This document shows, one piece after another, positions 6,159-16,547 of a DNA stretch of 52,749 bases; position 1 is the first letter of the stretch, and every line of letters starts with the position of its first letter. Below the pieces are notes generated by a model. The model saw only the letters and a program-made list of their open reading frames with translations. It searched no databases and was not told the origin of the DNA. The position numbers and the translations under genes are program-made. This stretch comes from Desulfuromonadales bacterium. Its GTDB lineage: Bacteria > Desulfobacterota > Desulfuromonadia > Geobacterales > Pseudopelobacteraceae. The stretch lies in NCBI GenBank assembly GCA_016650295.1, contig JAENWA010000106.1, positions 1-52,749 of the forward strand. Reading direction: 5' to 3'.

Positions 6159-9100
6159 TCAAGAGCAGCGGCATTCCCTCAAGAGCATCTCGATTCCCCG
6201 CAAGGAAAGGTCGGCACATTCAGGACGGTTGTTCAATTCGTACCCCAACTCGTGGACCACTTTCTGAATCAGGAAACAGCGCAGCATGATCGCCAGATCG
6301 GTTCTGTTCGCCGGAATAAGCGGGGAGTTCTTCATCTCATGCAGGTAGGCTTTCAGGTACGAGCCGCTGACGTAGATGGACCACGCCTCCAGCCAGGGTT
6401 CCAGCAGGGGGATGTCTTCAGGATGGCTGGCGCCGTGATGAACCAGAGTGGTCATGGCAGCATAATGGAAAGAGTGGATCATACCGGCCACATCCAGCAG
6501 TGGAGAGCGTTTCAGTCTGCGTTCGCTCAGGGAATTGACCGGTTCTCCTTCGAAATCAATGAAGATGAAATCCTTGCCGGTAAAAAGCGCCTGGCCTAGG
6601 TGTAAATCCCCGTGGATCCTGCTCTTCATGGCGGAAAGTCGCCGGCCGGTAATTTTATGCAGGCAGGCAATAATCTCCTTTTCGGCGGCCAGTATCAGCA
6701 AAGCCCGCTGGTGTACGTCATCAGGCAGACGCGGCAGGTTTGCCGACAATATCTGGAAGTTTCTCCGCACGTGACTTTGCATGGTCTGGAAGACGGAACG
6801 CTGGTATAGGGTGGAAAACTCTTCCATCTTCCAGGCGCTTTCCGTTGAATTGCAGGCCAGCGCCCGGTGCATCTCCGCAGTACGCTGGCCAAGCAGCAGT
6901 GCCATTTCCAGATGAAGTCCGCGTACGAGTTCTCCGAACTGGATCGGGATGCCGCTGTCAACGACTTCCAGGAGTGTCAGAAGCTGGGCCGGAAGTTTTG
7001 GCAGCTTATGTTTGTGTGACAGCAGATGTTCTACGAATTGTGTCAGGCTTGTCAGGGTGTTCCCCCAGGCATCGCCGTGACATGAAATGTAGGTTTGCAG
7101 AACACCGAGATCATATACCCGGCCTCCGGTCGCACGGTATTCGATCCCTCCCGCATATGCAGGCACATTACCGAATCTGTTTTCCCCGGCCAGATAGCGG
7201 AGGGTTTCAGGTTCCGGATTGATTCCCTCCTGCAGCTTGCGGTACATTTTGAACAGCAGCTGCTCACCAAACATAATGCTGGTGTTGTTCTGCTCGACAG
7301 CCGCAACCCGGCTGGGAAATAATTCCGCCCTGGGCGGAGAAATCTTGGTAACACTTCCGCCCCGCATGCCCACCAGTTCAGAACCATTGGCACTGTGCAC
7401 CTTCGCGCGACCGCTGATCAGTTCATAGAGCAGCTCCCGGAACTCCTCGAAGTAGACCGCATCGCACAGAACCCCTTCAACATCTCCCAGTGTGAGCCCA
7501 GTAATGGTTGCCAGCGGATGCAGGTCCGTCATTGCTTTTTCCCGTTCGTTGGAAAACCAGGCCATTGGAATCTGATAGATCTCGGGATCACGCTCGGTGT
7601 AGGTGACCTGGAGAAAGGCCAACAGAAACAGCTGATCATCCAGTTTCAGCTGGCAGCTGTCGATCACGCTGATCTGGCTGATGATCCGGCCTTTGCCGCA
7701 AAACCAGAAGACGCGCTGCAGATAGTGGGGCATGACGGTGCTGCATAAACGTTCTCCGACCTTGCCTTTCAGCACGTCCCACCAGGGATGCCCCTCCCTC
7801 AGTTTCAGCTTCTGGATCTCCTCGCCGGGTTCTGACTGCGCCTCACTGCTCTTCAGCACAAACCAGAAATAGTCATATGGTCCCATGGTAAAGTGGTACC
7901 GGGACTCCTGGATTATGGGGAAGCGGTTGCGGCTGAAGAGCTCTTCGGGGATCATGCCTGCGTAGTGTGAAAGATCGACGGTGACCGTTTGTGAGAAGCG
8001 TGAGAGATTGATGACAACCAGAATTTTTTCATCCTCAAAGCTGCGGATGAAGGTCAGTACCTTCGGGTTGTCTGACGACAGTATTTCCAGGCTGCCGCAG
8101 CCGAAGGCCTTGAAGCGCTTGCGCATGGCGATCGTACGGCGCATCCACCAGAGCAGGGACGACGGATTGAGTTCCTGATTCTCAACGTTGATCGATTCGT
8201 AGTGATATTCCGCTTCGATTATGACCGGCATAAACAGCTTCTGGGGGCTCGACGCGGAGAAGCCGGCGTTCCGGTCAGGATTCCACTGCATCGGGGTACG
8301 GACTCCGTTTCGATCGCCCAGGAAGTAGTTGTCGCCCATGCCGATTTCATCGCCGTAGTAGATGATGGGTGTTCCCGGCAGGGAGAAGAGCAACATGTTC
8401 ATCAGTTCGATCTTGCGGCGATTGTTGCCCATCAGGGGGGCCAGACGGCGGCGGATGCCGAGATTGATGCGGGCCTGCGGATCGGAGGCATAGACCCGGT
8501 ACATATAATCCCGCTCCTCGTCGGTCACCATCTCCAGGGTCAGCTCATCATGGTTGCGCAGGAATATGGCCCACTGGCACCCCTCCGGGATGGCCGGCGT
8601 CTGATCGAGGATGTCAACGATCGGGAAGCGATCTTCCATCTCGATGGCCATGAAGAGGCGCGGCATGAGCGGGAAATGAAAGGCCATGTTGCTTTCGTCT
8701 CCGTCACCGAAATAGGCGGCGGCATCTTCCGGCCACTGGTTGGCCTCTGAAAGCAGAATGCGGTTTTTGAAGGAGCTGTCCAGATGGGAGCGCAGCTTCT
8801 TGAGGAAGGCATGGGTTTCGGGAAGATTTTCGCAATTGGTCCCCTCCCGCTCGAACAGGTAGGGAACGGCGTCGAGACGGACTCCGTCCACCCCCAGACG
8901 CATCCAGAAGTCAATCACCCGCAGCATTTCGGACTGTACCTTCGGGTTGTCGAAGTTGAGGTCCGGCTGATGGGAGTAGAAACGGTGCCAGAAGTAGGCC
9001 TTGGCCAGCGGGTCATAGGTCCAGTTGGAAATTTCGAAGTCCTGAAAGATGATGCGCGCTTCGTGGTACTTCTCGGGCGTGTCGCTCCAGACATAGAAGT

Positions 9101-9500
9101 CTCGAAACGCGGAGCCCGGCTTGGCCCGGCGGGCACGCTGGAACCAGGGGTGCTGGTCCGAGGTGTGATTGAGCACCAGTTCGGTGATCACCCGGATGCC
9201 GTGATTGTGAGCGGCGCGAAGCAACTGCTTGAATTCGCGGAGGGTGTTGTACATGGGGTTGACGTTATAGTAGTCGGCGATGTCGTAGCCGTCATCCCGC
9301 TGCGGAGAGGGATAGAAGGGGAGTATCCAGAGCGCCGTAACTCCGAGTTGCTGCAGGTAGTCAAGCTTGCCGATCAGTCCACGGAAATCACCAATGCCGT
9401 CTGCGTCGGAGTCGACGAAGGCCTTGATGTGCACCTGGTAAATGATGGCATCCCTGTACCAGAAAGGATTGTCCTCAAGGACAGAATCTTCATGTCGCAT
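6159..9500 (-). CDS. treS: Maltose alpha-D-glucosyltransferase/maltokinase fusion
   Basis: A two-domain cytoplasmic enzyme of 1113-1118 residues. The N-terminal part (to about residue 550) is a GH13 trehalose synthase that interconverts maltose and trehalose: QRDDGYDIADY, the nucleophile Asp in DGVRLDAVP (about 215), the acid Glu in LLSEANQ (about 257) and the Asp in NHDELT (about 323). The C-terminal part (about 580-1118) is a maltokinase (Mak) that makes maltose 1-phosphate, with the kinase loop IHGDLHLGQ and IDFEGEP near residue 965. Two starts are possible: ATG 9515, or ATG 9500, which has GGAG 9 nt upstream and is preferred. Either overlaps the end of malQ, so translation is probably coupled. 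It is the last gene of the minus-strand operon. No glgE is visible to use maltose 1-phosphate. Confidence 0.95.
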   Translation of the reverse strand: MRHEDSVLEDNPFWYRDAIIYQVHIKAFVDSDADGIGDFRGLIGKLDYLQQLGVTALWILPFYPSPQRDDGYDIADYYNVNPMYNTLREFKQLLRAAHNHGIRVITELVLNHTSDQHPWFQRARRAKPGSAFRDFYVWSDTPEKYHEARIIFQDFEISNWTYDPLAKAYFWHRFYSHQPDLNFDNPKVQSEMLRVIDFWMRLGVDGVRLDAVPYLFEREGTNCENLPETHAFLKKLRSHLDSSFKNRILLSEANQWPEDAAAYFGDGDESNMAFHFPLMPRLFMAIEMEDRFPIVDILDQTPAIPEGCQWAIFLRNHDELTLEMVTDEERDYMYRVYASDPQARINLGIRRRLAPLMGNNRRKIELMNMLLFSLPGTPIIYYGDEIGMGDNYFLGDRNGVRTPMQWNPDRNAGFSASSPQKLFMPVIIEAEYHYESINVENQELNPSSLLWWMRRTIAMRKRFKAFGCGSLEILSSDNPKVLTFIRSFEDEKILVVINLSRFSQTVTVDLSHYAGMIPEELFSRNRFPIIQESRYHFTMGPYDYFWFVLKSSEAQSEPGEEIQKLKLREGHPWWDVLKGKVGERLCSTVMPHYLQRVFWFCGKGRIISQISVIDSCQLKLDDQLFLLAFLQVTYTERDPEIYQIPMAWFSNEREKAMTDLHPLATITGLTLGDVEGVLCDAVYFEEFRELLYELISGRAKVHSANGSELVGMRGGSVTKISPPRAELFPSRVAAVEQNNTSIMFGEQLLFKMYRKLQEGINPEPETLRYLAGENRFGNVPAYAGGIEYRATGGRVYDLGVLQTYISCHGDAWGNTLTSLTQFVEHLLSHKHKLPKLPAQLLTLLEVVDSGIPIQFGELVRGLHLEMALLLGQRTAEMHRALACNSTESAWKMEEFSTLYQRSVFQTMQSHVRRNFQILSANLPRLPDDVHQRALLILAAEKEIIACLHKITGRRLSAMKSRIHGDLHLGQALFTGKDFIFIDFEGEPVNSLSERRLKRSPLLDVAGMIHSFHYAAMTTLVHHGASHPEDIPLLEPWLEAWSIYVSGSYLKAYLHEMKNSPLIPANRTDLAIMLRCFLIQKVVHELGYELNNRPECADLSLRGIEMLLRECRCS

Positions 9501-10998
9501 ACGTTTTTTCTCCATACTGTGCCCTGTCGTAACGCTCCACCTGGCTCCGTACCGAAGCGGCCAGGTCTCGCGGAAGCATGTCCCAGGTAAAGCGCCACTC
9601 CCAGTTGCCGAAGGGGGTGCCGGGAATATTCATGCGCGCCTCGCTTCCCAGTTTCATAATGTCCTGAAACGGTATGATAACCGTGTCAGCAACAGACATC
9701 AGTGCGGCGCGCATCAGGTCGCCGACGCAGTCTGCACCAGAAGTGCACAGATATACATTCATCCCGTTTCGAACTGAATCCGAAACGGAATCATACCACC
9801 CTCTGGTGGTGTCGTTATCGTGGGTGCCGGTATAGACGACCCCATGTTTGACATGATTGTGCGGAAGTTCCGGATTGGACGGTCCGGAGTCAAAGGCAAA
9901 CTGCAGGATCTTCATGCCGGGGAAGTCGTAGCGGTCCCGCAGCGCCACCACTTCGGGTGTGATCACCCCCAGATCCTCTGCAATTATCGGAAGCGGGCCC
10001 AGAGCCGTCTGAAGGGCATCAAAGAGCTTCTCACCCGGCCCTTTTACCCAGATGCCTTCCCGGGCAGTCCTTGACTTCACAGACACCTGCCAGGCTGCCT
10101 CGAATCCGCGGAAGTGGTCAACCCGGACAATGTCAAAAACCTCAAACATCGTCTTGAAGCGTTCGATCCACCAGCGATAGCCACCCTGTTCCATAGCATC
10201 CCAGTCGTAGTGCGGATTGCCCCACAGCTGACCGGTGGCACTGAAATAGTCGGGCGGAACGCCGGCCACGACCGTCTGATTGCCCTTTGAATCCAGGAGG
10301 AAAAGTTCGCGATGGCTCCAGACATCGGCAGAGTCATGGGCTACAAAGATGGGAATATCCCCGATAACGGCGATACCCCGCTGGTTCGCATACGTGCGCA
10401 GTTCATGCCATTGCCGTGAAAATTGCCACTGCAGGTATTTCTGCACCCCGATTTCCTGACCGAGTTCCTCTGAATACTTCTGATATTTCTCCGGAGTGAT
10501 GCGCGACGCCTCTGCCGGCCAGCGGTTCCAGCTCTTACCGTGAAAAAGTCGTTTCAGCGCCATGAACAGGGCAAAATCATGCAGCCAGGGGGTCGTGTCG
10601 CAGAAATGATGAAATTCATGCGTGCGCGGTGTTGCGTTGTGAGCCAGAAAGGCTGAGCCGGCCTGATACAGCAGTTCCATTTTGGACCCGGCGACGGTTG
10701 CGAAATCGACCCGCTCTTCGGGATAACTGTCGCTGCAGGCAGCCTGGGACAGGTCACCCTCGTTCACGATCCGCTCCAGATCAATCAGGAGCGGATTACC
10801 CCCGAAGGCGGTAAAGGCGGAATAGGGGGAATTGCCGCAGGCCGGGGGTGTCAGCGGGAGCACCTGCCAGTACGACATGCCCATTGCGTACAGCAGATCT
10901 ATAAAACGGCGGGCATCCGCCCCCAGCGAGCCAATCCCGCCGGGACCCGGCAGTGACGTCGGGTGCAGCAGGATTCCGCAGCCACGTTTGTTGAGCAT
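9490..10998 (-). CDS. malQ: 4-alpha-glucanotransferase (amylomaltase)
   Basis: A 502-residue GH77 enzyme, full length for the bacterial type (KRGCGILLHPTSLPGPGGIG at the N-terminus). It transfers maltosyl and longer units between alpha-1,4-glucans and releases glucose. Catalytic residues are visible: nucleophile Asp in VRVDHFRGFEAAW (near 296), acid Glu in IIAEDLGV (near 340), and Asp in THDNDTTRGW (near 392). It lies between treY and treS-mak in the same direction. The malQ-treY gap contains a palindromic repeat (11053-11101). In context it recycles short maltodextrins left by TreY/TreZ or feeds maltose to TreS. Confidence 0.95.
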   Translation of the reverse strand: MLNKRGCGILLHPTSLPGPGGIGSLGADARRFIDLLYAMGMSYWQVLPLTPPACGNSPYSAFTAFGGNPLLIDLERIVNEGDLSQAACSDSYPEERVDFATVAGSKMELLYQAGSAFLAHNATPRTHEFHHFCDTTPWLHDFALFMALKRLFHGKSWNRWPAEASRITPEKYQKYSEELGQEIGVQKYLQWQFSRQWHELRTYANQRGIAVIGDIPIFVAHDSADVWSHRELFLLDSKGNQTVVAGVPPDYFSATGQLWGNPHYDWDAMEQGGYRWWIERFKTMFEVFDIVRVDHFRGFEAAWQVSVKSRTAREGIWVKGPGEKLFDALQTALGPLPIIAEDLGVITPEVVALRDRYDFPGMKILQFAFDSGPSNPELPHNHVKHGVVYTGTHDNDTTRGWYDSVSDSVRNGMNVYLCTSGADCVGDLMRAALMSVADTVIIPFQDIMKLGSEARMNIPGTPFGNWEWRFTWDMLPRDLAASVRSQVERYDRAQYGEKTYAT

Positions 10999-11052
10999 CA
11001 GGACTCCAATGGGTAATTTAGTTCTATCAGATTCAAAAACAACCCCTCCCCG

Positions 11053-11101
11053 CTCCCCTTATCAGGGGAGAGCCTTAAAATCTCCCCCCTGATAAGGGGA
11101 G
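11053..11101. repeat. Palindromic repeat overlapping the 3' end of treY
   Basis: CTCCCCTTATCAGGGG (from 11053) is answered by CCCCTGATAAGGGGAG (to 11101), a long hairpin with a short A/T-rich loop. The last treY codons (about ISPYQGGDFKALP) and its stop are read from this repeat, so the element probably replaced the original end of the gene. G+C-rich short palindromes of this kind are common between genes in this group. Confidence 0.6.
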
Positions 11102-14097
11102 ATTAAGGGGGGTTGGTTTTGCCGTTCCAGCAAAGCCACCGGAAATACCGCGAGTATGTCCCGAACTGCAAGGCTCAACTGGCCATCCTGCTGATCGAGG
11201 TTCAGGACTTCCCCCGTAATAAGGTTGCGATAGCAACTTTCTGCCGTATCGAATGGTTGAATTATCCGGGTGTCCTGCCAGACTTCCGGCCCCAGCGGCA
11301 GACCGCTGCCGTCCTGTATCAGGCGGCTGCAAAAACGGGGCACCACCACCATGACCGAGCTGTCGTTGACTGATCGTTCAAATGCGCAGACATGCTCCTG
11401 GCAGGCGCCTTCCACCGTCAGCGGCAGGTATCTTCCGGATTCGAACAATTCACGGTTTTCGCGGCGAAAGATGAGTGCCTTGCTGGTCAGGAGCAGCTTT
11501 ATGCGGCCGTCGTATCGGGTCGCCACCACCTGGCGGGCCGTTTCCAGGAGCCCGGACGTCGCTTCCAGCTGCTGCAGTTCATTCAACAGGTTTTTCCGTG
11601 TACGGTAATCGACCGGACGGCGGTTGTCGGGGTCGACCAGGCTGAAATCCCACAACTCATTCCCCTGGTAGAAATCAGGGATCCCCGGCGAGGCGATCTT
11701 GAGCAGGGTTTGGGAAAGGGAATTAAATATGCCGCAGGCAGCGGTCAGTCTCTGGAATGAAATGAAATCATGCAGAAAATTGTTGTGGCGGGATTCTTTC
11801 AGGATCGAGTCGATGAAACACATCACCGCCTCCTCGTGCTGTGAGTTGGGGTTGATCCAGCTCGTATGCACCTTGGCCTCCCGCATGGCCTTCAACATGT
11901 ACTCCCTGATCCGGGCACGGAATACTGCAAACTCGTCCGCGTCCGGATTGCAGAAGGGCCAGGTTCCCACCAGGGTCTGGTAGAGCAGGTACTCCTCATT
12001 GCGGTTCGGGGCGGGCTTGCCATCGACCATTATTTTGAGCTTACGGTTCTGGCGGCTCCAGCGGGAAAGCCCCTTGCGCCATTGTTCGGGAATCTCCGAA
12101 AGCACGTTGATCCTGGCACGGACATCCTCACTGCGCTTGGTATCATGGGTTGAGGTGGCCAGCATGGCCAATGGACGGCTCTTGCACCGTTCAATATTCT
12201 GGCCATGGAATGCATCCAGGGAGATGCCGAACCGCTCCGGGCTCCCACCCACCTCGTTCAGGGAAACAAGCCGGTTGTAGACGTAAAAAGCGGTGTCTTC
12301 GACCCCCTTGGCCATGACCGGGCCGGTGATCTGCTGAAACCGCTTCACAAAATCAAGCCAGGCCGGTTTGTGTTCCTCGTGCATGTTGTCAGGAAAACAG
12401 AGCAGCAGAACATCCCGGATGAAATCGAAAACCGAGGTGCTGATGGCCGGATTCTGGCGTTTTGCCCGGCTGATGGCCGATTCAATGTACTGACTGTCCC
12501 GCTCCGCGACTTCAAAACTGTTGATGTAGGTGCGGTACACCGGAAAATATGCAATCACGTCCACTATCGACCTGATCAAGCTGTTGAGGGTGAAATCCCG
12601 TGTATGCCGGTTCTGTTCGGATATCCTGTTCAGGTGGTAGCCCAGCGTATTGATTTCGCTCGACATGGCCACCTGCATGACGAGTTTCTTCTTCTCGTAG
12701 ACCACATCATGGAAGTCGATGCGGTGCTGCAGGAAGCGCGTATAGAGGGTTTCAAACTCCCTGGCATTCGCGGTGTCCACAAACAGGCCGTTTACCTGAT
12801 TGGCGAAATCGTAGCCGGTGGTATTGAATACCGGCCAGCTGTCCGGAAGCTTCTCGGCTTTGAGGAGAATTTTTTCTCCGATGATGTAGAACGGCTTGTA
12901 GGAAGGGTCTGCGCCAATAATCCGGTCATACTTTTCCCGGACCGCTGCTTCAGTGTCCTCATCTGCGTTGCCCTCAGTCCGCTGCACAGCCAGGGTACCG
13001 CCATACATCCGAATGAAACAGGCCTCTTGAAGTCTCCGGAAATAATCTTCCGGATCCTGCAATCCGTCGGCGTGGTCAATACGCAAGCCGCTGATCTTTC
13101 CCGATGCCACAAGCGAGAAGACCAGCTGGTGCGTTTTTTCGAATACAACCGGATCCTCCACCCTGAGGGCGCCGAGGGAATTGATATCGAAGAACCTGCG
13201 GTAGTTGATCTCCTCGGTAGCGACGCGCCAATGGGAAATACGATAGACCTGCTCCCGAAGAAGACCGTCCAGCAGATCAAAACTGCGCGGGTCGCCCTTT
13301 GTTCCGTTGAAGGCGGCCACATTCGTGTCAATGAATTCCCTGATTGCGCTGCTGTTTTGGTAGAGGTTCCACAGACGCCGCTTGACGACCACTTTTTCCC
13401 GGTCACGCTCGGCGATCAACCCGGGATTCTGCACCGTGGTGGGAGGCAGGTGCCTGAGAGCTGTTATGATGCTCATAAGTTCCTGAAGACGGGGGTCGGC
13501 TTCGGTGCGTTCCCGCTCCAGATCATCGATGCGCAGCGCCAGGATGGTGCTGTAGGTCTTGGGAATGATCGGCAGTTTGTTGTCGTAATAGGAGATAAAA
13601 AAAGAGCCCTCTTCAAAGGAGAGACGCAACTCCCCGTTTTCGAGCACCGTACCGTACTGGTCGCCCAGGATCGGGATCAGGATCTTGTTTTCCAGCTCTT
13701 TCTTGACCGGGTGCCAGTCGATATCGAAAAAACCCGCATAGGGGGAACTGGGACCATTTTCCAGCACATCCATCCAGAAGGCATTCCCTTGTCCCTCGAT
13801 GCACATATGATTCGGGACGATATCCAGGATCTGTCCCATACCCGATTGTTCCAGTTCGCCGATCAGTGCCTCGTACTCGTCCGCAGAGCCGATTTCCGGA
13901 TTCAGGCTGTTCTGATCCAGTATGTCGTAACCGTGAAGGCTCCCCGTGCGTGCCTTGAAGTAAGGGGATGCATAGATGTCGCTGATACCGAGGGTATGCA
14001 GATACGGGACGATCTCCCGGGCATCGCTGAAGCGGAAATGTGCGTTGAACTGCAGCCGGTAGGTTGATACCGGGATTCTGAGTTCCTTAGCGTTCAT
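11062..14097 (-). CDS. treY: Malto-oligosyltrehalose synthase
   Basis: A 1011-residue GH13 isomerase that converts the reducing-end alpha-1,4 bond of a maltodextrin to the alpha,alpha-1,1 bond of trehalose. The N-terminus PVSTYRLQFNAHFRFSDA is characteristic. Active-site segments include SGLRIDHADGLQDPEDYF (near 339), YIIGEKIL (near 407) and STHDTKRSEDVRARI (near 650). It is somewhat longer than the usual 700-950 residues, with a linker around residues 340-375 and a C-terminal tail that runs into a repeat. Its ATG overlaps the stop of the GH57 gene (ATGA), so the two are translationally coupled. Its product is the substrate of TreZ, encoded two genes upstream. Confidence 0.95.
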   Translation of the reverse strand: MNAKELRIPVSTYRLQFNAHFRFSDAREIVPYLHTLGISDIYASPYFKARTGSLHGYDILDQNSLNPEIGSADEYEALIGELEQSGMGQILDIVPNHMCIEGQGNAFWMDVLENGPSSPYAGFFDIDWHPVKKELENKILIPILGDQYGTVLENGELRLSFEEGSFFISYYDNKLPIIPKTYSTILALRIDDLERERTEADPRLQELMSIITALRHLPPTTVQNPGLIAERDREKVVVKRRLWNLYQNSSAIREFIDTNVAAFNGTKGDPRSFDLLDGLLREQVYRISHWRVATEEINYRRFFDINSLGALRVEDPVVFEKTHQLVFSLVASGKISGLRIDHADGLQDPEDYFRRLQEACFIRMYGGTLAVQRTEGNADEDTEAAVREKYDRIIGADPSYKPFYIIGEKILLKAEKLPDSWPVFNTTGYDFANQVNGLFVDTANAREFETLYTRFLQHRIDFHDVVYEKKKLVMQVAMSSEINTLGYHLNRISEQNRHTRDFTLNSLIRSIVDVIAYFPVYRTYINSFEVAERDSQYIESAISRAKRQNPAISTSVFDFIRDVLLLCFPDNMHEEHKPAWLDFVKRFQQITGPVMAKGVEDTAFYVYNRLVSLNEVGGSPERFGISLDAFHGQNIERCKSRPLAMLATSTHDTKRSEDVRARINVLSEIPEQWRKGLSRWSRQNRKLKIMVDGKPAPNRNEEYLLYQTLVGTWPFCNPDADEFAVFRARIREYMLKAMREAKVHTSWINPNSQHEEAVMCFIDSILKESRHNNFLHDFISFQRLTAACGIFNSLSQTLLKIASPGIPDFYQGNELWDFSLVDPDNRRPVDYRTRKNLLNELQQLEATSGLLETARQVVATRYDGRIKLLLTSKALIFRRENRELFESGRYLPLTVEGACQEHVCAFERSVNDSSVMVVVPRFCSRLIQDGSGLPLGPEVWQDTRIIQPFDTAESCYRNLITGEVLNLDQQDGQLSLAVRDILAVFPVALLERQNQPPLISPYQGGDFKALP

Positions 14098-16547
14098 AGG
14101 TCTCTCTTTGCCGATGCCAATACATCTGGAACATTGAAAAAGAGCAGCTGTCCCAGATTTTTGACCGTTTCGCTCCAGGATCTTCTTTCGCTTGTCCCGC
14201 CTTCATCGGAGCGGAGATCGGAAGCGCGGGATTGCAGCATGGTCCAGTACATGTTCTGAGCCTGCCAGAGATTCACCTCAAGCGGTAGTAACGCTTGCGC
14301 CTCGACCAGCAGAAGGAGTTCGGATAAGATCTGGTCATTTTCAGGTTCCTCCAGCAGAGCGGCCATCGACCCTTCAATCCTGCGGCGAATGATGAATTCC
14401 AGTGCTACCTTATCCAGACCGACATCCCAGCTTCCGATCTCGTTGACATCCTCCTTCAGTCTGTCCAGGTCGGCCGTTTCCGAGGTGAACATCTTTTGCA
14501 GCTTGAGATTGAGGGCGGTCCCGGCAGTGGTCATAAAATAGTTCGGCACCGGCATGCCGGTATCCCTTACGAATCCCATCAGACTTTTGCTATTTTCGTA
14601 CAGGGTTATGAACTTGTCTTCAAACTCCTGGAGCGTGCCGGAGATGATCAGGCGCAGGATATGACGTTGTTCATCCCGAAACAGGTCTTTGAGAGAGAAG
14701 TTGTGCATGCCGAAATGGGTGTCGATCAACCTGATTACCGCAGCGAAATCACCCTCATTGAAAGCGGATATGACCTCCTGCTTCATGGTCAGGTAGGCTT
14801 CCTCGCCGACAAAGGAGCAGACACCGCAGTTCAAGGTATGGCCGCCGAAATACAGATTGCAGAAACTGATCCGGTCGGTTTTGCGGGTGATGGACGAGCG
14901 GATGAATATTTTGCCTACCGCAAGTCTCATCTGTCCGGCATGGAATATCTGATGATCCTCCCTGTAGGCGCGATAGCTGAAAATATCGGTTTCCTCTCCG
15001 TATTCCTCGAAGACAAAGCTGACGGCGTAGTGAGCGCCGACCTTGAGCAGGTCGATCATGGCCGAGTTGACGTAGTTTGCGTATATTTCAGCCCCGTTGC
15101 CCTGTTCGGGCAGATTGCTCCCGGCCAGTGCCAGCCGTTCCAGATACTGGGTTTCGATACCCTGAATGCAGTATATCTCAGCCAACTGCATTGCCCGTCC
15201 GGCATACTGAATGATCTGAACCGTTTCCATCCCTGAGAGGTCGTCAAAAAACCATCCGCAACTGGTGTACATGAGCATGGCGTGCCGCTGCATCTCCAGC
15301 AGGCTGAGTACGGCTACCGATGCATCTTCATCCAGGGGATAGCGGGAATGCCTGAGCAGGAAGGCGGCGACGTTTTCCTCGGAGCGATCAAGCATGACCT
15401 CGATATAGTCATTGCGCGCCTCCCAGGAGTCTTTCACGTAATCTGCCAGGCCATCCTCATAACCGGCAGCCAGCTGTCCGCTGAGCCAGTCCATGGACTC
15501 CCGCAGCTGCCGCCGCCATTGCTGGTTCCAGCCGCTGTGACCGCCCGAGTTGCAGCCGCAGTCATTCCTCCAGCGCTCGATGCCGTGCACGCAGCTCCAG
15601 GAACTGTTTTCAATAATCTGCACCTCATGGGTGGCCGGATGCAGCTCCAAGTATTCGCCATAGTTGGTCAGGCGCGCCAGGTTGTTTATCTCAATGTAAT
15701 TCAGTGCATGCCCCAGCGCCATCTCGCCGAAGGCATGGTGGTGGCCGTAGGTTTCTCCATCCGTGGCGATATGTACCAGCTGGGGGTGCTTGTCATGATC
15801 CGAATAACCGGACATCAGGCGGTCGGCAAACCGTTCTCCGCTGCTGAGCAGCTTCTCGAACGCCACTGCCTGGGAAATGGGGCCGTCGTAAAAGAAGATA
15901 GTGATGCTTCGACCTGAGGGAAGCCGGCAGAGATAGGCCTGTGTAGGGTCGATCCGTGAGCCGCTTACGTCCTTCCACCGGCCGGTTCCGATCCTGCGAA
16001 CACGGGCCGCCTGGTGAGGTGCGAGGATCGTGAAGTGGATACCCTCCTCGGCCAGCACCTCCAATGTTTCCAGGTCCACGGCGGTTTCAGCCAGCCACAT
16101 CCCCTCGGGGAAGCGCTGGAAGCGATGCTCGAAATCCCTGATTCCCCACCGCACCTGAGTCCGTTTATCGGCCAGGCTGGCCAGGGGCATGATGATATGG
16201 TTATACACCTGGGCCAGGGCGGCCCCATGGCCGGAGCGCCAGGTGATGCTCTGCCGGTCGGCCGCCTGGATTGCATGATAGGTGTCGGGAGCGAATTTTT
16301 CCATCCAGGAGAGCAGGGTCGGTCCGAAATTGAAGCTGATACGGGCATAGTTGCTGACGATCCCCATGATGCGGCCATCGTTGTCCAGATTCCGTGTGGC
16401 TGTATTGGGAGCATAACACTCGGCGGTGATCCGTTCATTCCAGTCATGGTAGGGATAAGCCGAATCCTGGATCTCAACGGTCTCCAGCCAGGGGTTTTCG
16501 CGGGGCGGCTGGTAGAAATGGCCATGAATGCAGAGGAATTTTTGCAT
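14094..16547 (-). CDS. GH57-family glycoside hydrolase with DUF3536 domain
   Basis: An 817-residue cytoplasmic protein with the GH57 signature near the N-terminus (CIHGHFYQPPREN, residues 5-17; ECYAPNTATRNLD near 45-58; ISFNFGPTLLSWM near 70-82). The barrel runs to about residue 350 (WSCVHGIERWRNDCGC), and the rest is the C-terminal DUF3536-like helical region. GH57 enzymes act on alpha-1,4-glucans as amylases, 4-alpha-glucanotransferases or branching enzymes; the exact activity cannot be read from sequence. It overlaps treZ by one base and treY by four, inside the trehalose operon, so a role in preparing maltodextrin substrate for TreY is likely. Confidence 0.85.
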   Translation of the reverse strand: MQKFLCIHGHFYQPPRENPWLETVEIQDSAYPYHDWNERITAECYAPNTATRNLDNDGRIMGIVSNYARISFNFGPTLLSWMEKFAPDTYHAIQAADRQSITWRSGHGAALAQVYNHIIMPLASLADKRTQVRWGIRDFEHRFQRFPEGMWLAETAVDLETLEVLAEEGIHFTILAPHQAARVRRIGTGRWKDVSGSRIDPTQAYLCRLPSGRSITIFFYDGPISQAVAFEKLLSSGERFADRLMSGYSDHDKHPQLVHIATDGETYGHHHAFGEMALGHALNYIEINNLARLTNYGEYLELHPATHEVQIIENSSWSCVHGIERWRNDCGCNSGGHSGWNQQWRRQLRESMDWLSGQLAAGYEDGLADYVKDSWEARNDYIEVMLDRSEENVAAFLLRHSRYPLDEDASVAVLSLLEMQRHAMLMYTSCGWFFDDLSGMETVQIIQYAGRAMQLAEIYCIQGIETQYLERLALAGSNLPEQGNGAEIYANYVNSAMIDLLKVGAHYAVSFVFEEYGEETDIFSYRAYREDHQIFHAGQMRLAVGKIFIRSSITRKTDRISFCNLYFGGHTLNCGVCSFVGEEAYLTMKQEVISAFNEGDFAAVIRLIDTHFGMHNFSLKDLFRDEQRHILRLIISGTLQEFEDKFITLYENSKSLMGFVRDTGMPVPNYFMTTAGTALNLKLQKMFTSETADLDRLKEDVNEIGSWDVGLDKVALEFIIRRRIEGSMAALLEEPENDQILSELLLLVEAQALLPLEVNLWQAQNMYWTMLQSRASDLRSDEGGTSERRSWSETVKNLGQLLFFNVPDVLASAKRDL

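Noticed and set aside
12205-14067. 620-codon open frame on the plus strand opposite treY
   Set aside because: It is an antisense shadow of a GC-rich gene; treY on the other strand has full family motifs, and the shadow protein has no recognisable pattern.
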